From JADJEI01 sp035328465 (GTDB taxonomy: Bacteria > Bacteroidota > Ignavibacteria > Ignavibacteriales > Ignavibacteriaceae), in the NCBI GenBank assembly GCA_035328465.1, contig DAOLIQ010000099.1, positions 1-11,187 on the forward strand: a DNA stretch of 11,187 bases, given 5' to 3'. The position numbers and the translations under genes were made by a program. This document shows, piece after piece, positions 5,438 to 11,187 of this stretch (the first letter of the stretch is position 1; every line of letters begins with the position of its first letter). The notes beneath the pieces are model-generated. The model made no database searches. It was not told where the DNA came from and saw only the letters and a list, made by a program, of their open reading frames with translations.

Positions 5438-8308
5438 TTATTTCATCAAAATCAGTTTCTTCGTTTCAACAAAACCCCCCGCTCTCAAAGTGTAGAAATA
5501 AACTCCTGACGATAATTGTGAGGCGTTAAACTCAACTTCATAACTTCCTGCTTGTCTGAACTCATCTACTAATACAGCAACCTCATTTCCAAGCAGGTCA
5601 TATATTTTTAATGTTTGATAACTACCAACAGGGGACTGCCAACTTATTTTTGTGGTTGGGTTAAATGGGTTTGGATAATTCTGCCCGAGAGAAAATTCCT
5701 TGGGTATATTATTTTCTTCTTCTACACTTGTCGGAACAAAATTGAGTATTTCAATATATTTATCTCTAGCATGCTGAACAGCGCTTGCAATAATATTTTT
5801 GCTCACACCTGCAGCAATCACAAAAGCAACATCAATTGTGTCGCCAGCAGCTATCGTAATTGCGCCTTGCGAAATCACATGCGAGACATCTCCTGTGCCG
5901 GCAAAGTCTTTCCCAATTCCGCTAGAGATAGCCTGCCATTTTTCTGAATCAGTAAATCCATCGTAAATCGAAAAGCCGGTGTCGCTGCCGTCATTTAATA
6001 TCGCCCAAAAATTATAATCGGCAGAAGAGAGCAGTGCTGTGCCGATATAGGTATTTGGAACTCCATCCTCGCGGAAAACGTAACCATAATTACCGCTGTA
6101 GTCATATTGGGTGATGTCGCCGTTTGCATCAGCAAAATCCCAGTCAAAAAATAATCCCGCATATAAATTTGAAATAGCAGAGGCGGTGGTATTGATAATC
6201 GAATATCTTAAAATAATATAATTATTGTCCGGCACTTCGGCAAAAGAATAAGAATGAAACTTGACTCTGATTCCTAGCTTTGAAGTCCCTGCACCGTTAT
6301 CGTTGTAAACAGTTGTTGCTTCCTGATCGGCAAATTCGCCGGGGGTGAAAAGCGTAACTACATTTTCCGTAGTGAAGTCTGTATTTTGCGAGTTCCCGGT
6401 TGAACCTCGTGCAACATCAGAAATTTTTGTTGATGATGTGCCGAGAATTAATGCTCCCTCGAACAAAGCATTGTCTCCCTGAAGATAAGAAAATCCATCC
6501 CCCTGCATATTATCTGGATAATCATTAAATGCCAGAGTTCCCTTACTTGTAATTGTAAGTGCAATATCATTTCCAAATTGTGTAGCGTAAGTTGGATTAC
6601 CAAGAGTCTCAGTCCATTGATAATCAGAATAAATTCCATCGGTGTAATTAAGTAATAATTTAATCACAGTGTTTTGAGGAAGATCGGAAGCAAGTTGAAT
6701 TTTATACTTTGATGAAAAGTTATTAAACTCCTGTAATGTTCCCACAGAACCCGCAGAGAAATTTCCGCTGGTAATAGTAGCATAAGAATTAGAGCTTGTT
6801 AACTGAATAGAAAGATTTGAGGTGGGGTTAAGATAATTAACGAAAGTAACACCAAGGTTCAATGTTTCACCAGCTTCAAAATATCCGTCGCCATCACCGC
6901 CGGGGGCGTTATCATCAAATTGGAAATCAATTCCTCTTGCTGAAATAGAATTTGTTGTTGATAAACTTTTGAACGCATTAATCCTTCCTTTGCCAATCAA
7001 CTTTTGATAGCTTGGGTTTATTCCATCAATGTTATCGCTATTTACTCTTACCTGTTCACCAATTTGCAGAGCAGTATAATTTGGAAATTGAGAAGCGACG
7101 AGCGCGGCAAGCCCTGCCGTTAATGGTGTTGCCATGGACGTTCCGCTTAAAGTTGCGTAGGTGTCATTCTGCCAGGTAGAATAAATAAGATTGCCCGGCG
7201 CCGAAACATCAACCGTGGTACCGTAAGTTGAAAAAGAAGATTTAGTGTCATCAGAATTTGTAGAAGCAACTGATAAAACAAAATTATATCCTGAAGGATA
7301 ATTATTATTCTGCCCTCCGCTGTTGCCTGCTGCCGCAACAACAAGCGAGCCTTGAGAAACCGCGTAGTTAATTGTCTCCTGTCCAAAGATAGAATAAGCA
7401 CCCCCGCCCCAACTGCAATTAATAATTCTCGCTCCGTTGTCGGATGCATAAACAATTCCTTCATAACCGAAAGCAATTAATGCCTGACCGGTTGCACTTC
7501 GAATATTGTCCTGGGAAGTTTTCACCGGCATAATTTTACATTTATAGCCAATGCTTGCAACCCCGAGGCTATTATTTGTAACGGCAGAAGCTATTCCTGA
7601 AACGTGAGTGCCGTGATCGGGTCGATCTTCCATCGGGTTATTGTCAGGTGTTCCACTTAAGCCGCCGAAATCCCAACCTCGAATATCATCTATAAAACCA
7701 TTTCCATCATCATCAACACCATTGCCGGAAACCTCGTCTTTATTTTTCCAGATGTTTGCAGAAAGGTCGGGATGATCCCAATCCGTTCCGGTATCAACAA
7801 TTCCAATCACGATGTTCGTATCGCCTTTGTTTATATCCCATGCAAGCGATGCTTGTATTTTTGATAAATTCCATTGTGAGGAATAGGAGGGGTCATTAGG
7901 GATGAACTCAGGCTCGTAGAGAAATTTGGGCTCTGCCCATTCTATATCAATTGATTTAGATAAAATTGAAGCAACAGTTAATGGATCATCATCAGAATCA
8001 TATTTTACAAGAACGATTTTTCCCAAATCAGTTTTAGAGCTGTTTACTTTATCAGGAAAGACAGCTTCGGAACTATTCAATTTGAATTTACTTAGATAAT
8101 TTTTTACCGAATAAGGAAGCTCGACAAATTTGCCTGAATATACTGATGGAGTTTCTTTTAATTTAACGACAATTATATTTGATAAATATTTTATCTCACC
8201 GTTCTCTAAAACCTTAATATTGCTGGTTGATGGACTGAATGCTGCAAGCAGAGAGAAGACAAAAAGCACCACTAAAACATTTCTGAAAAAGGGGAAAAAG
8301 TTTAACAT
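5438..8308 (-). CDS. Secreted subtilisin-like (S8) protease with T9SS type A sorting domain
   Basis: The protein has 956 aa. Residues 1-~23 form a signal peptide (NVLVVLFVFSLLAAF). Residues ~40-135 look like a pro-region ('IEWAEPKFLYEPEF'). The S8 catalytic domain spans ~140-450 with the triad Asp172 (IVDTGTDW), His232 (DHGTHVSG) and Ser391 (GTSMATP), plus oxyanion Asn329 (AAGNSG); all are intact. An Asp-rich insertion at 195-208 ('NGVDDDGNGFIDD') is a likely calcium loop, and another lies at 465-481. About 400 residues of beta-rich sequence follow. The last 86 residues ('EFSLGQNYPNPFNP' through 'KKLILMK') are a T9SS type A sorting domain, so it should cross the outer membrane and be released or surface-anchored. 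GAGGT lies 5 bases before ATG 8308. The intrinsic terminator at 8379-8413 separates it from the lipoprotein upstream, so it is probably transcribed alone. The protease substrate is unknown. Confidence 0.95.
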   Translation of the reverse strand: MLNFFPFFRNVLVVLFVFSLLAAFSPSTSNIKVLENGEIKYLSNIIVVKLKETPSVYSGKFVELPYSVKNYLSKFKLNSSEAVFPDKVNSSKTDLGKIVLVKYDSDDDPLTVASILSKSIDIEWAEPKFLYEPEFIPNDPSYSSQWNLSKIQASLAWDINKGDTNIVIGIVDTGTDWDHPDLSANIWKNKDEVSGNGVDDDGNGFIDDIRGWDFGGLSGTPDNNPMEDRPDHGTHVSGIASAVTNNSLGVASIGYKCKIMPVKTSQDNIRSATGQALIAFGYEGIVYASDNGARIINCSWGGGAYSIFGQETINYAVSQGSLVVAAAGNSGGQNNNYPSGYNFVLSVASTNSDDTKSSFSTYGTTVDVSAPGNLIYSTWQNDTYATLSGTSMATPLTAGLAALVASQFPNYTALQIGEQVRVNSDNIDGINPSYQKLIGKGRINAFKSLSTTNSISARGIDFQFDDNAPGGDGDGYFEAGETLNLGVTFVNYLNPTSNLSIQLTSSNSYATITSGNFSAGSVGTLQEFNNFSSKYKIQLASDLPQNTVIKLLLNYTDGIYSDYQWTETLGNPTYATQFGNDIALTITSKGTLAFNDYPDNMQGDGFSYLQGDNALFEGALILGTSSTKISDVARGSTGNSQNTDFTTENVVTLFTPGEFADQEATTVYNDNGAGTSKLGIRVKFHSYSFAEVPDNNYIILRYSIINTTASAISNLYAGLFFDWDFADANGDITQYDYSGNYGYVFREDGVPNTYIGTALLSSADYNFWAILNDGSDTGFSIYDGFTDSEKWQAISSGIGKDFAGTGDVSHVISQGAITIAAGDTIDVAFVIAAGVSKNIIASAVQHARDKYIEILNFVPTSVEEENNIPKEFSLGQNYPNPFNPTTKISWQSPVGSYQTLKIYDLLGNEVAVLVDEFRQAGSYEVEFNASQLSSGVYFYTLRAGGFVETKKLILMK

Positions 8309-8378
8309 AAATTACCTCATAAAAAACATATTGAAAAATCTGAAGTAATATTAAAAAATAGAAATGGATAAACAAGCG

Positions 8379-8413
8379 AAAAGGGCTTGCGCTCTCGGCA
8401 CGCAAACCCTTTT
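8379..8413 (-). terminator. Rho-independent terminator after the barrel-lipoprotein operon
   Basis: AAAAGGGCTTGCG (8379-8391) pairs with CGCAAACCCTTTT (8401-8413) with one mismatched position that can pair as G-U on one strand, around a 9-base loop. It begins 21 bases after the lipoprotein stop. The A- and T-runs are in the stem, so it could work in both directions; for the minus-strand operon the transcript ends ...CCCUUUU. It isolates the operon from the subtilase. Confidence 0.8.
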
Positions 8414-8434
8414 CTATTATTTGGAGGAGGAAGG

Positions 8435-8851
8435 TTATTGAACGGTATAGCTTTCGGTGCGCGTAAACGCTGTACCACCGGTAACTAAAGTCCCTACAAA
8501 TGTGAAAGTCCACTGTTGACCGGCAACTACACCGGTATATTGATTAGGCCAATAATACAGAGTGTCCTTGCTAAAGACAAAGTCAGGTAAAGGATTCGAA
8601 ACAGTATCAGCAAATTGTGCCGAGGTTACTGCAGCAATGCCAGAATTAAGTTTAACATCAACACTTGGTTTAAAGAGAAATGCCATAGCATTTTGCTGCT
8701 GATCAAATTCCTGTTGGATTGCAAATGTGACAGTAGTGTTAGTTCCCCCACCCGGGATAATCGGATTGTTGCTGCTGCTGTCGTCTTTACTACAACTCGA
8801 ATAAACGATTACAACCAGGACAGACGCGAAAATCAATAATATTTTTTTCAT
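8435..8851 (-). CDS. Small lipoprotein of unknown function
   Basis: This 138-aa protein begins with a lipoprotein signal, MKKILLIFASVLVVIVYSSC, with Cys20 as the lipidated residue ('YSSC' lipobox). A Ser/Asn/Gly/Pro-rich linker ('SKDDSSSNNPIIPGGGTN') then leads to a compact beta-rich domain of about 95 residues. That domain ends 'QWTFTFVGTLVTGGTAFTRT'. I do not recognise the domain. With Ser and Lys after the Cys it is probably kept at a membrane surface; export to the outer membrane is likely by lineage habit but not shown. AAAGGA stands 5 bases before ATG 8851. It follows the barrel gene by 43 bases on the same strand with no terminator between them, so the two are probably co-expressed. 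Confidence 0.8.
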   Translation of the reverse strand: MKKILLIFASVLVVIVYSSCSKDDSSSNNPIIPGGGTNTTVTFAIQQEFDQQQNAMAFLFKPSVDVKLNSGIAAVTSAQFADTVSNPLPDFVFSKDTLYYWPNQYTGVVAGQQWTFTFVGTLVTGGTAFTRTESYTVQ

Positions 8852-8894
8852 AAAATTCCTTTAAAAATTCCGCCAAAGTTTTTCTGTTTTAACA

Positions 8895-9560
8895 TTATAG
8901 CAGAGCAAACTTAACAGCCGTTGTAAATTGAATTGTTAATAATTTTGCTTTAATATCAGATTGAACATTAGTTAAGCCATATTCAAATGCAAGCTGGGGG
9001 GTAATAAAAATTGAACCAAGTTTAATATCATACCCTGTTCCAAATTTTAAAGCAAATCTTACAAGCATATTTTGAAGTGATCCGGTCGCTTTCGTTGAAC
9101 CATCATTAAAAGTAACCTGGTTATTTTGGGAGGTAATCCTTATGTCATAAGAGCCCTGGACATTAAAGCCAACCGCCGGACCAAACAAAAAGTAGAAACT
9201 ACTACTCGGCACAGTCACTTTAAAGAGTGGCTCAACCATAAAGTAGGCAATGCTTTGGTCATTATCTATCGTATATGCAATTCCCTGTACACTACCTTCA
9301 GTTGATGTTCCGCCGCTTCGGTTGTCATAGAATTGCATGTTTGTTTGAAGCCCAATGACCGGAGTAAATGACATATCAACAACAGCACCGATTATCATTC
9401 CAATCCCAGTTGGTGTTTCCTGAAGGTCTGAACCAGTGCCGATGTTATAATTCAACCCTACCTGTGGTCCGAGTCTTAAATGAAATTGGGCATTGGTTGT
9501 GGTGGCGAAAAAAGTAACCAAGAAAAGAGAAACGAATAGAACTGTAATCATTTTTTTCAT
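8895..9560 (-). CDS. Outer-membrane beta-barrel protein (PorT/OmpW-like small barrel)
   Basis: This 221-aa protein has a signal peptide with predicted cleavage after Ala24 (FFATTTNA|QF). The rest is made of alternating amphipathic strands rich in Gly and aromatics: 'FHLRLGPQVGLNYNIGTGSD', 'IGMIIGAVVDMSF', 'PVIGLQTNMQFYDN', 'FYFLFGPAVGFNVQGSYDI', 'MLVRFALKFGTGYDIKLGS' and 'IFITPQLAFEYGLTNV'. These suggest an 8- to 10-stranded barrel like the small 'outer membrane beta-barrel domain' proteins common in Bacteroidota. It ends with 'AVKFALL', consistent with a final strand. The start is ATG 9560, since AAAGGAG lies 6 bases upstream; a longer version from 9611 would put 17 polar residues before the signal peptide. 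No specific function can be assigned. It is the first gene of the probable operon with the lipoprotein. Confidence 0.82.
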   Translation of the reverse strand: MKKMITVLFVSLFLVTFFATTTNAQFHLRLGPQVGLNYNIGTGSDLQETPTGIGMIIGAVVDMSFTPVIGLQTNMQFYDNRSGGTSTEGSVQGIAYTIDNDQSIAYFMVEPLFKVTVPSSSFYFLFGPAVGFNVQGSYDIRITSQNNQVTFNDGSTKATGSLQNMLVRFALKFGTGYDIKLGSIFITPQLAFEYGLTNVQSDIKAKLLTIQFTTAVKFALL

Positions 9561-9566
9561 AGAGCG

Positions 9567-9573
9567 CTCCTTT
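9567..9573 (-). promoter_or_regulatory. Shine-Dalgarno site that fixes the barrel-protein start
   Basis: AAAGGAG on the minus strand is 6 bases before ATG 9560. This rules out the 17-codon-longer reading from 9611 and restores a normal signal peptide at the N-terminus. Confidence 0.8.
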
Positions 9574-9734
9574 GAGATGGTTGTGAATTTATAGAAACAG
9601 TTAAGCATCAAGTAAATTTATTTTTCCTGTCCTTAAAATTGAAAAAAAAAGTTAATGATTCAAGTTTTTATTTATCTTTTTAAAATAATTCTGCAGGCAA
9701 TTCCGAAACCATAAAAAATGCTGATGAGCAAATG

Positions 9735-9778
9735 ATTTGTATTTTTTTCAGTTTTTATTTTTATTTTCTCATACAAAT
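9735..9778. repeat. Inverted repeat in the divergent intergenic region before the symporter
   Basis: ATTTGTAT (9735-9742) is perfectly complementary to ATACAAAT (9771-9778), with a 28-base T-rich loop. It ends 15 bases before the symporter start. The rest of the 9561-9793 gap is AT-rich with no gene and no clear promoter match. The repeat could be a regulator site or leader hairpin, or chance in AT-rich DNA. Confidence 0.3.
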
Positions 9779-9793
9779 ATTTATGGAAATTAT

Positions 9794-11187
9794 TTGGCAA
9801 CTATAGATTACTTCATAATCGCTTTTTATTTTGCCGCCTCAATCAGTATTGCGCTTTACTATTCTAAAAGAAGCAGTAAAAACACAACTGAATTTTTTCT
9901 TTCCGGCAGAAACTTGCCTTGGTACCTTGCCGGATTATCAATGGTTGCCACTACCTTTGCTGCGGATACACCACTTGCAGTAACAGAATTAGTTGCAAAG
10001 AATGGTATTGCCGGAAACTGGATCTGGTGGAATTTTGCCTTTGGGGGAGTGCTTACTGTTTTCTTCTTTGCAAAACTTTGGAGACGTTCTGGAATTATGA
10101 CGGAAGCCGAGTTTGCCGAGTTAAGATATTCTGGTAAGCCGGCAAAATTTCTGAGAAGCTTCAGAGCTTTGTATCTTGGAATATTCATGAACGTTATTAT
10201 TATGGGGTGGGTAAATAAAGCCCTCGCAAATATATTGATGATAATGTTCAACATTCCAGAATCTGAAGTTTTATTTTATGTTTTCGGCTGTATGGTTATT
10301 GTTGCATTTTATTCCGCTCTTGGCGGTTTGTGGGGGGTGGTAGTAACTGATGCCTTCCAATTTATAATCGCAATGATTTCGTGCATAATTTTATCAATAC
10401 TTGTGATTAATTCACCTGAAATTAATGGAATCGCAGGATTGAAGAATAAATTATCCGATTCAGTCTTTAATTTTTTACCCACCCTTTCCGGCAGCGAAAC
10501 TATTACGGGAACGTTCTCATTAACGATCTCTGCGTTCATTGCTTACATAGCTATTATCTGGTGGGCTTCGTGGTATCCCGGAGCAGAGCCCGGCGGCGGC
10601 GGCTATGTCGCGCAAAGAATGATGTCAGCTAAAAATGAGAAGCATTCCTTATTCGCCACTTTATTTTTTCAGATTGCTCATTATGCAATTCGTCCCTGGC
10701 CATGGATTTTAGTCGGGCTTGCTTCAATTGTACTTTATCCGAATTTGTCTTCATCAGAAAAGGGACTCGGTTATGTTTACGCAATGAGGGATTTTCTGCC
10801 TTCCGGTGTTAAGGGGTTGTTAGTTGCAGCATTCTTCGCAGCTTATATGAGCACTATTGCTACTCAACTTAACTGGGGTACATCTTATATAATAAATGAT
10901 TTTTATAAAAGATTTTTGAGAGCAGGTAAAAGCGAAAAAGAATATGTTGCTTCATCAAGAGTCACAACAATTTTATTAATGGTTATTTCTGTTTTTACAA
11001 CTTTGCTTATCAATCAAATTTCCGGGGCGTGGCAATTCATTATTGAATGCGGTGCCGGAGTTGGGTTGGTGCTTATCCTGCGATGGTATTGGTGGCGAAT
11101 AAATGCCTGGTCAGAAATTTCTGCGATGATTACCCCTTTTATCATTTATCCAATTATAAAATATTTTGGAGTAGAATTTCCTTCTAC
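9794..11187 (+). CDS. Sodium:solute symporter (SSS family), partial (C-terminus outside the window)
   Basis: The frame is open from TTG 9794 to the right edge (464 codons, no stop). The N-terminus 'ATIDYFIIAFYFAAS' leads to 'EFFLSGRNLPWYLAGLSMVATTFAADTPLAV' (33-63), the conserved first transmembrane segments of sodium:solute symporters (LeuT fold). Later landmarks are 'GGLWGVVVTDAFQF' (177-190), 'PGGGGYVAQRMMSAKNEKHS' (266-285), 'PWPWILVGLAS' and 'AAYMSTIATQLNWGTSYIINDFYKRF' (349-374). About ten or more hydrophobic helices are visible. Family members use the sodium gradient to import sugars, amino acids or organic acids; the substrate cannot be told. Full members of this subgroup are about 550-600 aa, so roughly 100 residues are missing. 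The TTG start lacks a strong Shine-Dalgarno; an out-of-frame ATG stands 11 bases upstream. It is divergent from the barrel gene. Confidence 0.9.
   Translation, partial: MATIDYFIIAFYFAASISIALYYSKRSSKNTTEFFLSGRNLPWYLAGLSMVATTFAADTPLAVTELVAKNGIAGNWIWWNFAFGGVLTVFFFAKLWRRSGIMTEAEFAELRYSGKPAKFLRSFRALYLGIFMNVIIMGWVNKALANILMIMFNIPESEVLFYVFGCMVIVAFYSALGGLWGVVVTDAFQFIIAMISCIILSILVINSPEINGIAGLKNKLSDSVFNFLPTLSGSETITGTFSLTISAFIAYIAIIWWASWYPGAEPGGGGYVAQRMMSAKNEKHSLFATLFFQIAHYAIRPWPWILVGLASIVLYPNLSSSEKGLGYVYAMRDFLPSGVKGLLVAAFFAAYMSTIATQLNWGTSYIINDFYKRFLRAGKSEKEYVASSRVTTILLMVISVFTTLLINQISGAWQFIIECGAGVGLVLILRWYWWRINAWSEISAMITPFIIYPIIKYFGVEFPS

Noticed and set aside
5615..5947. Open frame of 110 codons on the plus strand
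   Set aside because: It is antisense to the subtilase C-terminal region, which is continuous; the product looks like reversed coding sequence, with scattered Cys and His.
7147..7476. Open frame of 109 codons on the minus strand inside the subtilase gene
   Set aside because: It is a shifted frame of the S8 catalytic domain, and the real frame carries the Ser and His motifs.
8214..8513. Open frame of 99 codons on the minus strand across the terminator
   Set aside because: It spans the intrinsic terminator and overlaps two well-supported genes in other frames; there is no ribosome site.

Overview
The window looks like chromosomal DNA from an AT-rich, Gram-negative bacterium of the Bacteroidota/Chlorobiota group, most probably an Ignavibacteria-like lineage. 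The best evidence is the C-terminus of the secreted subtilase, which carries the 'QNYPNPFNP' type IX secretion (T9SS) sorting domain that is abundant in these lineages. An outer-membrane beta-barrel, a lipoprotein with a clear lipobox and a DPP5-like S9 peptidase fit the same picture. This placement is an inference from protein style; no rRNA gene is present.

Layout, left to right. (1) 1-1421, minus: N-terminal two thirds of an S9 (DPP5-like) exported peptidase, cut by the window edge before its catalytic residues. (2) 1559-3720, plus: a two-gene unit of a small SAM-dependent methyltransferase and rlmD, overlapping by one base. (3) 3729-4324, minus: a toxin-antitoxin pair (DUF433-type antitoxin followed by a DUF5615 PIN-like toxin) convergent with rlmD. 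Two perfect palindromes lie just upstream of the antitoxin. (4) 4452-4523: a second copy of the last ~70 bases of rlmD, still in frame, so that the TA pair lies between two direct repeats. (5) 4524-4614: a hairpin-forming intergenic repeat. (6) 4615-5289, minus: a short RsmI-like rRNA methyltransferase. (7) 5438-8308, minus: a 956-aa secreted subtilase with a T9SS signal. (8) 8379-8413: an intrinsic terminator. (9) 8435-9560, minus: an outer-membrane barrel gene and a lipoprotein gene, probably one operon. (10) 9794 to the right edge, plus: a sodium:solute symporter, truncated.

Functionally the window splits into RNA-modification housekeeping genes (methyltransferase, rlmD, rsmI) and cell-envelope or extracellular peptide use (S9 peptidase, subtilase, lipoprotein, barrel, symporter). 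Co-operation within the second group is only suggested by content, because each has its own start signals. The most unusual feature is the TA cassette embedded at the 3' end of rlmD. It is bounded by a 48-bp perfect repeat inside a ~69-bp repeat at 93% identity, and the differences between the copies are mostly synonymous. That pattern suggests acquisition of a cassette carrying a replacement 3' end from a divergent rlmD allele, like an integrative-element junction but with no integrase inside the cassette.
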